64,000 nucleotides of DNA, taken from positions 248,001 to 312,000 of the forward strand of contig CAVOZJ010000005.1 of the NCBI GenBank assembly GCA_963700885.1. Reading direction: 5' to 3'. The DNA is from Anderseniella sp963700885. GTDB taxonomy: Bacteria > Pseudomonadota > Alphaproteobacteria > Rhizobiales > Aestuariivirgaceae. The position numbers were made by a program, and so were the translations under genes. Positions 27,445 to 37,155 of the stretch are shown here, piece after piece. The first letter of the stretch is position 1, and each line of letters opens with the position of its first letter. Below the pieces are notes generated by a model, which was not told where the DNA came from, made no database searches, and worked only from the letters and a program-made list of their open reading frames with translations.

Positions 27445-28414
27445 TCACGTGTGGCATACCTCAACACCGACATCCACCAGTTCAAGGAATTTAGAATATG
27501 TATGTTCGAGCCCTTCGCTAAGACCTCGAGCACGATCCCAACCCAAAGCTTTCAGGCACGACACATCTGCAAGTTTACGAGGCGTCCCGTCAGGTTTCGA
27601 AGTATCAAACTGAAGCTTGCCATCAAAGCCGACCATAACACATATCTGTTCTGCAAGGTGGCGGATCGAGATCTCTTGTCCGGAGTCCCCACATTGATCG
27701 GCATTTCGCCGGAATAGTGCTTGACCAGGAACATCACCGCATCAGCAAGATCATCGACGTGCAGAAATTCCCGCAGCGGTTTGCCTGATCCCCACACGAT
27801 CAGGGTCTTTGCCCCGGCCAGTTTCGCCTCATGGGCCTTGCGCAACAACGCAGGCAACACGTGCGATGTCTCCAAGTCATAATTATCACCGGGGCCGTAG
27901 AGATTAGTCGGCAGGGCTGCAATGAAATCACAGCCATACTGCTTGCGATAGGCCTGGCATAGCTTGATGCCGGCGATCTTGGCAATGGCGTACCATTCAT
28001 TGGTCGACTCCAGCGGGCCGGTCAGCAAGGCCTCTTCGGGAATCGGTTGCGGAGCCAGTTTCGGGTAGATGCAGGTCGATCCCAGGAAGACCAGTTTCTC
28101 CACGCCGGTCTTGTAGGCAGCATGAATGATATTGGCCTCGATCATCAGGTTTTCATAGAGAAACTGGGCCGGGTATGAGTTATTGGCCTGTATGCCCGCC
28201 GACTTTGGCGGCGGCCAGAAACACTACCTGTGGCTTGTTGGCATTCATCCATGTCTTCAACTTCTTCCTGACGGGTAAGGTCAGCGTCTTCACGGCTGGC
28301 TGTCAGAACGGAGCACTTCTCCGGCTGCAGCCTGCGCACCAGCGCCGAGCCCACCATACCGCGATGGCCCGCCACCCAGACGGACTTGCCCTGCGAGCGT
28401 AAAGACCGGTTCAC
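27445..28414 (-). pseudogene. fcl: GDP-L-fucose synthase, multiply frameshifted
   Basis: The pieces assemble in order: KSVWVAGHRGMVGSALVRRL (28414 on; NADP-binding GHRGMVG), VFLAAAKVGG (near 28220), MIEANIIHAAYKTGVEKLVFLGSTCIYPK...EWYAIAKIAGIKLC (Tyr-x-x-x-Lys catalytic pair), NLYGPGDNYD, and the C-terminal VGFDGKLQFDTSKPDGTPRKL (from 27636). Length with the frame restored is ~320 residues, normal for the family. At least three indels break it (near 28250, 28200 and 27680). It would convert the product of the adjacent Gmd to GDP-L-fucose. Its ATG overlaps the gmd stop (28411-28414). Confidence 0.87.
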
Positions 28415-29479
28415 TCATGCCGGTTGCGGCGGTGTTCTTCCGCCACCTGCTTCAGGTCTTCGCGCACCATTTCCGATACCAGTTCAGACAGCGTCGTCGT
28501 GGCGGTCCAGCCAAGTTTCTCCCTGGCCTTGCTCGGGTCTCCGATCAGAATATCAACTTCGGTTGGCCGGAAATAACGTGGATCAACCCGCACCAGCAAT
28601 CTGCCCGACGCCTTGTCGGCGCCGGTTTCATCGACGCCTTCTCCGCTCCACTCCATGTCAATGCCGACTTCGCCTGAAAGCCGCATCAACAAATGAGCGG
28701 ACCGTATGGGTCTCACCGGTCGCCAGTACAAAATCATCAGCTTCCTCATGCTGGACGATGCGCCACATGCCCTCCACATAATCGCGCGCATGGCCCCAGT
28801 CGCGCTTGGCATCGAGATTGCCGAGATACAGCGTATCCTGAAGCCCCAAATGAATGGCGGCTACCGCGCGCGTGATCTTGCGGGTGACAAAGGTTTCACC
28901 GCGTATCGGGCTTTCATGGTTGAACAGAATGCCATTCGAGGCGTGAAACCCGTATGCCTCACGATAGTTCACGGTGATCCAGTAGGCATAAAGCTTTGCC
29001 GCAGCATAAGGAGACCTTGGATAAAACGGCGTGGTTTCCGACTGCGGAATTTCCTGCACCTTGCCGTAAAGCTCTGACGTCGAGGCCTGGTAAAACCGTG
29101 TCCTGTCACCCAGTTTCAGCAATCGCATGGCTTCGAGAAGCCGTAGTGCGCCGATCCCGTCAGCATTGGCAGTATATTCTGCAGTGTCGAAGCTCACCTG
29201 CACATGTGACTGGGCCGCGAGGTTGTAGACCTCATCCGGCTGGACTTCCTGCATCAGGCGTATCAGGTTGGTCGCATCCGTCATGTCACCGAAATGCAGA
29301 AACATCCTTACCCCCTGCTCGTGCGGGTCATGATAAAGATGGTCAATGCGGCCGGTATTGAACGACGATGAACGCCGTTTGACACCGTGCACTTCGTAGC
29401 CCCTTGCGAGAAGCAGTTCGGCCAGATAGGCCCCGTCCTGGCCGGTAATACCGGTAATCAGCGCACGCTTTGCAGTCAC
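28411..29479 (-). pseudogene. gmd: GDP-mannose 4,6-dehydratase, frameshifted
   Basis: From GTG 29479 the protein reads RALITGITGQDGAYLAELLLARGYEVHGVKRRSS, then STSELYGKVQEIPQSE (catalytic Thr/Ser-Glu) and SPYAAAKLYAYW (Tyr-x-x-x-Lys), and LGNLDAKRDWGHARDYVEGMW. The frame changes near 28680, and the C-terminus VGIDMEWSGEGVDE...VRVDPRYFRPTEVDILIGDPSKAREKLGW follows. It is ~355 residues with the frame restored. It makes GDP-4-keto-6-deoxymannose from GDP-mannose supplied by the ManC-like enzyme at 33 kb. As sequenced there is no stop between the shifted VanZ frame and this gene. Confidence 0.9.
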
Positions 29480-29529
29480 ACAAAACCTTTCAAGACGATC
29501 ATACCAAAGGAAGCAATTATTCGATCCGA

Positions 29530-29966
29530 ATGACGCGAACCGTGTCAGGCGGCACGACCCAGCAACGGCCGAAGTATTGAGAAGTCGCACCGTCTCAACA
29601 GCACAGATGACCAGGGCGGCAAGGCCAATGCCTGCAGCATTGGCGGCAAGATCAATAACCGAGGCCTGACCAAGCCGCTGTCACCCATTGCGCCAGTTCC
29701 AGCCCGGCCCCCAGGACAAATATTGCCGCAGCGGCTTTCGTCGTCGGTCTGAACAGCAGGAATGCCGGCATCGCCAGGCTGGCAAAGGCAATGATGTGCA
29801 ACAGGAGATCAGGCAGCAGCAGTCCGCGCACCACCCAGACCATTGCCGGCCTGGCCAGAAGGCCGAACTGGATGATACCGCCGATACTCAGGAAAACAAT
29901 GACCCACAAAAACACAATGGCCACAGGTTTAAGCGTACGCACTACGGTCAAACTGGACGAATTCAC
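29530..29966 (-). pseudogene. VanZ-like membrane protein, frameshifted near the end
   Basis: From GTG 29966 the frame gives three hydrophobic helices and ends GLELAQWVTAAWSGLGY at 29652. In the shifted frame the family's normal end continues: IDLAANAAGIGLAALVICAVETVRLL. So one indel near 29663 truncates a VanZ-family protein. The shifted frame then runs on into gmd without a stop, so its true end is uncertain. VanZ-like proteins in exopolysaccharide loci are common but their role is unknown. Confidence 0.62.
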
Positions 29967-30010
29967 AAGGCTGGCTCACTTCTGTCAGGGGCCGGATTGC
30001 CCCTGGCAGA

Positions 30011-31370
30011 TCAATGGGATCGAATCAGGGCAATCTTGTCTCTATCACTGGTTAGATCATGTTGCGTTCTGCCTAATGAATGGTAAACAAGCCCGCTGTT
30101 GCCGACATCTTGAAGCGAAAACAGATTGCGAAAGTCCACCATTACAGGGGACACTCATGGAATTTACCAGCCTTGCAAAATCCAGGCCACGGAATTCATT
30201 CCATTCTGTCAGGATGACGACAGCAGCAGCATCCATTACAGCGGAGTAGGCATCCGCACACCATTGAACATTGTCAAATTGAGCCACGGCCATTGTCCAT
30301 GGCAGCCGGGTCATAGGCCGCCACGGTGGCCCCGTTTGCCTGGAGTTCCGGGATCAGGACCAGTGATGCTGCATCGCGAATGTCATCCGTATCGGCCTTG
30401 AAGGCAATGCCCAGAACGGCGATGCGCTTGCCCTTCAGATTGCCGCCCACCGCGCTGATGACGCTTGTAATCAGACCGGCCTTGCGCCGTTCATTGGCCT
30501 CGATAACTTCCTCAACGATGGTAAAGGCGGCATTGTGCTCGCGTGCCGTCACCATCAGCGCTCTTGTGTCTTTCGGAAAGCACGAGCCGCCGAAGCCTGG
30601 TCCGGGCTGCAGATAATGCTGGCCAATTCTCTTGTCGAGCCCCATGCCCCGGGTGACCTGGGTGATGTCCGCATCAACCTTTTCACACAGGTCGGCCAGC
30701 TGGTTCACAAATCCGATCCTGGTCGCCAGGTAGGTGTTGGCGGCATACTTGATGACTTCGGCTGCCTGGCACGACGTAAACACGATCGGCACGTCCTTCT
30801 GGGTCAGCGGGCGGTACAGTTGCCGAAGCGGTGCTTCAGCGCGCTTCGAACTGACGCCCACCACAATGCGGTCCGGCCTCAGGAAATCTTCAACCGCAGA
30901 TCCTTCGCGCAGAAACTCCGGGTTGGATGCCACTTCGAAATCGGCATCAGGCCTGGTTTTCAGGATCAGGTTTTTCAGCCTGGCCGCGGTGCCCACCGGC
31001 ACGGTTGACTTGGTAACCACGACCGTGAAGCCGTGCATGGCTTCGGCGATCTCGCTGCCCGCCCCGAACACATAGGATAAATCCGCTGCATCTTCACCGC
31101 GTCTCGTTGGAGTGCCAACAGCAATAAACACCACATCTGCGCCCTTGACCGCCTGCTGCAGATCAGTGGAGAAAGCTCAGCCGGCCAGCTTCAAGATTAC
31201 TGTGAACAATCTGTTCAAGGCCCGGCTCATAGATCGGTATCTTGCCAGCCTCCAGCGCCGATAATCCTGTCCGCTTCCCTGTCAACGCAGGTAACGGAAA
31301 AACCAAACTCTGCAAAACACGCTGCCGAGACCAGTCCCACATAGCCTGCACCTATGACGGCCAATTTCAT
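30011..31370 (-). pseudogene. ugd: UDP-glucose 6-dehydrogenase, multiply frameshifted
   Basis: From ATG 31370 it reads KLAVIGAGYVGLVSAACFAEFGF (NAD site). The main frame (31134-30274) reads FIAVGTPTRRGEDAADLSYV, LREGSAVEDFLRPDRIVVG, and PGPGFGGSCFPKDTRAL with the catalytic Cys, then VLGIAFKADTDDIRDAASLVLIP. The C-terminus in other frames reads WNEFRGLDFARL, then VDFRNLFSLQDVGNSGLVYHSLGR, to the stop at 30011. The FGGSCFPKD motif marks a true UDP-glucose dehydrogenase, unlike the gene at 9.6 kb. Three or more indels break it. It would supply UDP-glucuronate, also for the epimerase at 5 kb. Confidence 0.85.
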
Positions 31371-31389
31371 GAAGCTGCTCTTTTCCGTA

Positions 31390-32711
31390 TCACTTCGATC
31401 CGAACCCGGTCAAAATTGTCCGGATGGTTTTCGCTGTGATTAGCACATCGAGCCACGGTGAAAAGTGCTTGATGTAATAAAAATCGTAATGCAGTTTGTG
31501 GGTCGCCTGCTCCACCTGTGCCACATTGCCCTGGTGCACCTGCGCCCAGCCGGAAATTCCCGGGCGCACGATGTGCCTGTAGCTGTAAAACGGTATGTCG
31601 CGCTGATACCACTCGGACAGTTCCACGGCTTCCGGCCGCGGACCGATCCAGCTCATCTGGCCGGCAAAAATGTTGATGATCTGGGGGAGTTCATCAATAC
31701 GGTATTTGCGCAGGAAGCGGCCTGTCCTGGTAATCCGGGGGTCATTTTCCTCGGTAAAGTTTCCACCTTCGGCCTGCGCGTCAACTTTCATCGTTCTGAG
31801 CTTGATCATCCTGAACGGCTTGCCCCTGAAGCCCATGCGCGGCTGCAGAAAAAACACTGGCCCCTTCGAATCCAGTTTGATCGGCAATTGCCGCAAGCCC
31901 AATAATTGTCAAAAACAATGGCGCCATTACAACTGCCGCTGCGAGATCAACAAGCCGCTTCAGTCTCAGATACAGCAGCGATGGCAGCACCGACCCGAAG
32001 CTGTTTTCCGACAGGTGCTCGATCTCGACCTTGCCGGTCAGGGCCTCCGCCATCTGCTTGACATGATAGACCGGAATACCCTTCAGCGCACACTCGGCCA
32101 GAAACCGGCTCCAGTCATCCGGCAGGTCAGCCCTGAGATCCACCACGATCCCGTCCATGCGGCGCTCGGGGAAAACCGGCTTTGTCAGGCTGAACCACTC
32201 CACCGCGTCGATGTCGTTCAGCCCCTTGGTATCGCCTGTCTCCAGCAGCGCAAAACTCTGAAGAAGCGTCCGCTGCGCCAGAAAATAACAGGCATAAAAC
32301 CATACTATGGCAACCATGAAACTGGCGCCGAACTGGATAGCGCGAATAGTCGATGCGCAGGAAGAAGAACAGCAGGATGATGATGGAATAGGAAACGGCA
32401 AATGCCGGCGCAATGTATTGCGTGGCCTGAACGCCCGGATACGCGATCATCTGGCGCAACGCCCAGTATCCCAGAAACAGGGCAAGCATGGATCCCAGCA
32501 CAGCAGATTGCAGGGAATTCATGTCCGATCCCGGCAGCAGGTTGGCGCCTGGCCAGCGGGCCAGTCCCGGCACGATGACGGCAAACACGATTCCACCAAA
32601 CAGCTGAAACCGGATCCGGGTTACCAGCCGCATCGGCTGACGATCCTCGATACCATTGCCTATCGAGGCAACCTGTGCCCGCTCATTGGCTACTCTTGGT
32701 GGAGCAATCAC
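31390..32711 (-). pseudogene. Undecaprenyl-phosphate sugar phosphotransferase (ExoY/WcaJ type), frameshifted
   Basis: The N-terminal frame (from ATG 32711) has membrane helices (LFGGIVFAVIVPGLARW..., AVLGSMLALFLGYWAL). The middle frame continues with GASFMVAIVWFYACYFLAQRTLLQ and ends in KRLVDLAAAVVMAPLFLTIIGLAAIA. The C-terminal frame holds the catalytic domain: GPVFFLQPRMGFRGKPFRMIKLRTM, RKYRIDELPQIINIFAGQMSWIGPRPE, RPGISGWAQV. Indels lie near 32340 and 31890. This PHPT-family enzyme begins each repeat unit by placing a sugar-1-phosphate on undecaprenyl phosphate. Its start overlaps the ManC stop (32708-32711). Confidence 0.85.
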
Positions 32712-34249
32712 TTTGGTGTGCCTTTCCCGGTTGATGCTCGTGAGGCTCTGGGCTTTGCAAAAGGCTTGCCGGAGGGCGCAGAAGGCAGGCGGTCTGTCGA
32801 GCCTGGCCTGGCTTCGCGGCCGTAAACGTCTTCAACCCGCACAATATCATCTTCACCAAGATACGCCCCGGATTGCACCTCGATCAGTTCCAGCATGGTT
32901 TTGCCGGGATTTTCCAGCCTGTGCACGGCGCCCAGCGGAATGTAGGTTGACTCATTTTCACGCAGCAGGAATGTTTCATCATCCCGGGTAACTTTCGCGA
33001 CACCTTTCACCACGATCCAGTGCTCGGCCCGGTGATGATGATATTGCAGCGAAAGCTGCGCTCCAGGTTTGACCGTGATACGCTTGACCTGATACCTATC
33101 CCCGCGGTCTATCCCTTCAAACGTACCCCACGGGCGGGCAACCTTGCGGTGATCGGTCAGTTCACTGCGTTTCGCCAGCTTCAACTCGTCTGTAACCGAC
33201 TTCACCTGCTCCACGCTGGCCCGGCTGGTGACCAGCAGGGCATCAGGTGTATCGACCACGACCACATCCTTCAGGCCCAGCACCACCGCGAGCTTGTGCG
33301 GGCTGTGGACGAAACAGTTTTCAGCGCTTGAAAACCAGGCATCGCCTTCCGAGCGGTTGCCCTTGTCATCCACTTCGTGCACCCCGGCCACCGCGTCCCA
33401 CGAACCAAGGTCGGACCAGTCGCCTTCATAGGGCACCACGGCTACGCGTTGTTCCTTTTCCAGAACGGCATAGTCAATGGAAATGGACGGGCTTGCAGAA
33501 AAGGCTTCCGGCTGCAAACGATGGAACTGCCTGTCGATGGCGATGTCTGCGACGGCCTGCTGCACTGCCTCATGAATTTCCGGAGCATGCCTTCCAATCA
33601 GGTCAGCGGCCGTGCGAGCCCTGACCACGAAGATGCCGGCGTTCCACACACATCCAGAACCGATCAGGGCGCGGGCTGTTTCCACATCCGGCTTTTCCAG
33701 AAACTGCACGACCTGCGCCGCTTGCCCGTGATCAGGAATTGCCGGCCCGGGCTCGATATAGCCATAGGCAGACGACGGCTTTGCGGGACGAATGCCCAGG
33801 GTCACCCACCAGCCCTCCCGGGCCAGGCGGGCCGCGTCCGAAATGGCGGCGGCAAATTTCCCGGCATCCGGCACGAAATGGTCCGACGGCAGCACTGCCA
33901 TGATCGCATCAGGGTTGTTTTCCGCAATTTTCAGGGCGGCCGCACACAAGGCCGGCGCCGTGTTTCGCGCCGCCGGTTCAAGCAGGATGTCACCATGCAG
34001 ACCGGCATTGTGAAGTGCTTCGGCCACCATGAAGCGATAGGCTTCTCCCGTCACCGCGACGCAAGCCTTCACGGCCTCAAATTCGCCAATCCGTTCCAGG
34101 GTAAGATCGAGAAGCGACTTGTGATCCACCTCAACCGCAAACTGCTTGGGAAACGCCTGCCGGCTCAATGGCCACAGGCGCGTTCCCGCGCCACCACACA
34201 GTATTACCGGCACTATGTCTGATCTGGCGTTCATTCCTGCATCGGGCAC
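32708..34249 (-). CDS. manC: Mannose-1-phosphate guanylyltransferase/mannose-6-phosphate isomerase
   Basis: The 513-residue bifunctional type II enzyme has an N-terminal nucleotidyltransferase domain (PVILCGGAGTRLWPLSRQAFPKQF near residue 15; LPSDHFVPD; FLEKPD; WNAGIFV) and a C-terminal cupin isomerase domain (RPWGTFEGIDRGDRYQVKRITVKPGAQLSLQYHHHRAEHWIVVKG, about 365-410). It makes GDP-mannose, the precursor used by gmd and fcl downstream in the same operon. The final ~30 residues are low-complexity and basic. Confidence 0.93.
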   Translation of the reverse strand: MPDAGMNARSDIVPVILCGGAGTRLWPLSRQAFPKQFAVEVDHKSLLDLTLERIGEFEAVKACVAVTGEAYRFMVAEALHNAGLHGDILLEPAARNTAPALCAAALKIAENNPDAIMAVLPSDHFVPDAGKFAAAISDAARLAREGWWVTLGIRPAKPSSAYGYIEPGPAIPDHGQAAQVVQFLEKPDVETARALIGSGCVWNAGIFVVRARTAADLIGRHAPEIHEAVQQAVADIAIDRQFHRLQPEAFSASPSISIDYAVLEKEQRVAVVPYEGDWSDLGSWDAVAGVHEVDDKGNRSEGDAWFSSAENCFVHSPHKLAVVLGLKDVVVVDTPDALLVTSRASVEQVKSVTDELKLAKRSELTDHRKVARPWGTFEGIDRGDRYQVKRITVKPGAQLSLQYHHHRAEHWIVVKGVAKVTRDDETFLLRENESTYIPLGAVHRLENPGKTMLELIEVQSGAYLGEDDIVRVEDVYGREARPGSTDRLPSAPSGKPFAKPRASRASTGKGTPK

Positions 34250-34388
34250 ATACGTTGAATTTGCAAATCAGGCAATGGCTACCGCACTCCGGGTGAAACC
34301 ATCTTCACCATGGCAGGTAGAATCAACATTGCAACCAGCACCAGTTTCCGGCGCCTTTCTACTCAGTTACAGTTCAGTTTCCTGTCGC

Positions 34389-34904
34389 TCAGGCCGGCAT
34401 CAATGCCCTGGCATTTGACGTGACCCGGATTTCCTGGCCCATTATATCAAGCAGGACTTCCACACGCCCGCGCGCATCACATCGGTTCAACCGGCCAATC
34501 AGGCCGGACAGAGGGCCGGATATCATTTGCACACTCATTCCCGGCCGAAGGTCAGGAGAAAAATCAATCAATCCATTGTTACCGGACAGTTCAATAAACA
34601 ACTCGACCACGCCTGCCGGCAGACCGGCCGGAGTTTCTCCAGCCATCACCAGACCGGACACTCCATATGTCGAGTTGATGCAGCGCCATTGATCCTTCGA
34701 CAAATCGAGTTCAACGAACAAATAGCCTGGAAACAGGGGCGCGCGAACCTGTCTGATTTTCCGGGCGTGACAGACAGTCTTTTCGATCAGGGGAAGAAAT
34801 GTGCCGAACCGCTGCTGCTCAAGCTGGCATTTCGCACGATGTTCCCGATTGGGTTGGGTGCGCACGGCAAACCACCTGTTGCCGGCTACGTCGCCTCTGG
34901 TCAT
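34389..34904 (-). CDS. NusG/RfaH-like transcription antitermination protein
   Basis: The 171-residue protein has an N-terminal NGN domain (WFAVRTQPNREHRAKCQLEQQRFGTFLPLIEKT ... APLFPGYLFVELDL, residues 11-80) and a C-terminal KOW-type segment (GMSVQMISGPLSGLIGRLNRCDARGRVEVLLDIMGQEIRV, about 122-165). It is a specialised NusG paralog of the RfaH/LoaP kind, encoded inside the operon it probably serves. It would bind RNA polymerase and favour read-through of the very long polysaccharide operon. I see no ops-like element that I can name. Confidence 0.88.
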   Translation of the reverse strand: MTRGDVAGNRWFAVRTQPNREHRAKCQLEQQRFGTFLPLIEKTVCHARKIRQVRAPLFPGYLFVELDLSKDQWRCINSTYGVSGLVMAGETPAGLPAGVVELFIELSGNNGLIDFSPDLRPGMSVQMISGPLSGLIGRLNRCDARGRVEVLLDIMGQEIRVTSNARALMPA

Positions 34905-35064
34905 TCCGAATCACAGCCCCTTGAATTTCTGACAGACTAGCTACCTACCCGATGCGCCGCAACACTTGATGTACCCGGATTTCGAATGTCTCCAATAGTC
35001 AAATGCTCAGTAAGATATTGACTTGTATCAGGTTTTCTCCATCTGGCACGATACAGTGTACTGA

Positions 35065-36459
35065 TCAATTACGACTGCTTTTTGATTGTGCCAGTCCCAG
35101 CCCCAGCAGCAATGCAAATGCCAGAGCATTTGCCTGAATCTGCAGGCTGAAATCAACCAGTGAGTGCAACCCGGCCAGGACACAGACCGCCGCTGCGATT
35201 GCAGTGTAATGCCTGTCACGATGCCGCACGAAATAGCCTCTGACAACCTTGTAAAACAGAATTCCATAACTCAACATGACAAGCATCGCTGCAGGAAGAC
35301 CGAGCCCGAGTATCAGTTCCAGATAGTCATTGTGAGCCTTGTCCCAGACATGGCGGCCCGCCGACAGGTCCAGCCTGTATGCCGTGAACACATCCTGAAA
35401 TGTCCCCAGTCCGCTGCCCAGAAACAGGTAGTCCCGGATTGCCTCCAGTGTTCTGGCATAGGTTTCGATCCGTGAAGCAGACTCCAGGCCCTGGTCAAGC
35501 AATCGCGCCACCAGCCGGGCACCGGACAGCTCAAAAACCGCCAGCATCAACACGCTGATCAGCAGGACAATCAGCACCCAGGCCGACCTGCCGCCTGCCG
35601 TCCGGCTGCTTTCCGACACGCCCAGCCCGTACAGCAACATCATGAACAGCGCCGCGATCACCGTAAAACTGATGCCGCCGCGTGAACCCGTTGCCAGCAA
35701 GGCAACAAACATCAGCACAAACAGGACCAGGTCGAACCCGAGCATTCCGGCCAGTGCATCTGACAGTTTCCGGATCCCCTCACGGCCACTTTCACCCGTC
35801 GTCGTTCGCAGGACCGTACCGATCTGCCGGGCAACAAGTCCCAGGCTGACCAGAACACCCATTCCAAAATACGTCGCAGCACTGTTGCGATTGATGAACC
35901 CTGACGTGAGATAACCGGTGTCCGGTTCATCGAACCACAAAATCTTGTCCAGTGACAGCGACAGGCGAAGCAAGCCGTAAAGCGCTGCCAGCCCGATCAG
36001 AACGGCAAAGGTTCGCAGGATTATCCGGGCATTGCGAACCGGACGCGCAAGCACATAGACACACAGTAAAACCGATGCTGCTGTCAGGTAACGCAGGATC
36101 GCCCACAATGTCTCGGATGGATTGACGGAGATGGTCGAATAAACGTCACGACCCAGGGCCTGTGCCGCCACGCCCCAGGCCGGATGAACTGCGGTTGACG
36201 AGCCCAAAGGAATGATCTGCACGCCTGCCCAGCAGATTCCGAGGCAAAACAACACACCAGGCACGCTCAGGCCGGACAGCATCAGCACCGGATAGCTCCT
36301 CGCTTCGCGCCAGCAAGACACACCCGCGAGAACCATCAGCCCACCGATTGCGATGGCATTTGCGCTCCATGCCAGCGGCCTGTTGGAACCAAGCCAGAAC
36401 GGACTGATGCCAACAACCAGCACAATGAGAACTGACACCGCCGCACTCATGACGCGCAC
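35065..36459 (-). CDS. O-antigen ligase/polymerase family membrane protein
   Basis: The 464-residue protein has about ten to twelve membrane helices and a large periplasmic loop with GSGLGTFQDVFTAYR...HVWDKAHNDYLELILGLGLPAAML (about 345-400). The AHNDYLE motif is the signature of the Wzy_C/O-antigen ligase superfamily. Since another Wzy-like protein is encoded at 23-24 kb, one may be the polymerase and the other a ligase, or the locus may carry two polymerase systems. Confidence 0.86.
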   Translation of the reverse strand: MRVMSAAVSVLIVLVVGISPFWLGSNRPLAWSANAIAIGGLMVLAGVSCWREARSYPVLMLSGLSVPGVLFCLGICWAGVQIIPLGSSTAVHPAWGVAAQALGRDVYSTISVNPSETLWAILRYLTAASVLLCVYVLARPVRNARIILRTFAVLIGLAALYGLLRLSLSLDKILWFDEPDTGYLTSGFINRNSAATYFGMGVLVSLGLVARQIGTVLRTTTGESGREGIRKLSDALAGMLGFDLVLFVLMFVALLATGSRGGISFTVIAALFMMLLYGLGVSESSRTAGGRSAWVLIVLLISVLMLAVFELSGARLVARLLDQGLESASRIETYARTLEAIRDYLFLGSGLGTFQDVFTAYRLDLSAGRHVWDKAHNDYLELILGLGLPAAMLVMLSYGILFYKVVRGYFVRHRDRHYTAIAAAVCVLAGLHSLVDFSLQIQANALAFALLLGLGLAQSKSSRN

Positions 36460-36483
36460 CGGTTCGTTACATGCAGAATTGGA

Positions 36484-37155
36484 TCATCCAGGTTCATCAA
36501 GCTTTGCCCCGGCACTTTCAAGATACTGCCTGAGTTCCCCGGCACGGTCGGGATATACCTGATCGACCACCTGAACATCGTGCCTGACAATCTCCCGCAG
36601 GTCATCACTGAGCAGCGGCCAGGCCAGACTCATCATTTCGAGCCGTTCCAGCACCAGGTCCACTTCCTTCGGTGAATAGGTGAACGACAATTCCAGGTAC
36701 CGCTGGGTGGTGGCGTCAACCCCGACCAGCCCGCCGCGCAACCGGGCCGCCAGAAACCACAACTCCCCCAGCGCCGGAGCCCTGGCCAGTGCCAGGTGCA
36801 GTGCCTGCGAAAGCAGCGTTTGCAGATCACGACGCGCTGCGAGCCCCTCCGCGATCGGGTCAAAGAAATCCGGCCTTGCAATCGCCAGTACCGCGTCCCG
36901 GCGCTGTGGCAATGTCATGTTGACAATCCGGTCTGCGAGCAGCGCAGCGTTGCGGGGGTCTGCATGATCCAGGCTCGCCAACCAGGCCTGCAGGGTTCTG
37001 GGAGAAACCGAATACAGTATTTCGTTGCGCTGATGGGTATTGTCCAGCCGCAGTAGTTGATAACCACCCAGCCCCGCGAGGCAAACTCCCAGCGAACAAA
37101 GAAGACATATGGCGAATCCGCCGGCGCCTCGCGCGGTCTTACTTCGACCCGCCAT
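36484..37155 (-). CDS. Membrane-anchored protein of unknown function
   Basis: I start the protein at MAGRSKTARG (ATG 37155), overlapping the Wzc stop by 17 bp; a longer frame to 37230 would overlap more. It has one N-terminal membrane anchor (GFAICLLCSLGVCLAGLGGYQLL) and then ~190 residues of helical, mostly soluble sequence. I recognise no domain. Its position between the tyrosine kinase and the O-antigen ligase-like gene suggests a periplasmic accessory of export. Confidence 0.7.
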   Translation of the reverse strand: MAGRSKTARGAGGFAICLLCSLGVCLAGLGGYQLLRLDNTHQRNEILYSVSPRTLQAWLASLDHADPRNAALLADRIVNMTLPQRRDAVLAIARPDFFDPIAEGLAARRDLQTLLSQALHLALARAPALGELWFLAARLRGGLVGVDATTQRYLELSFTYSPKEVDLVLERLEMMSLAWPLLSDDLREIVRHDVQVVDQVYPDRAGELRQYLESAGAKLDEPG

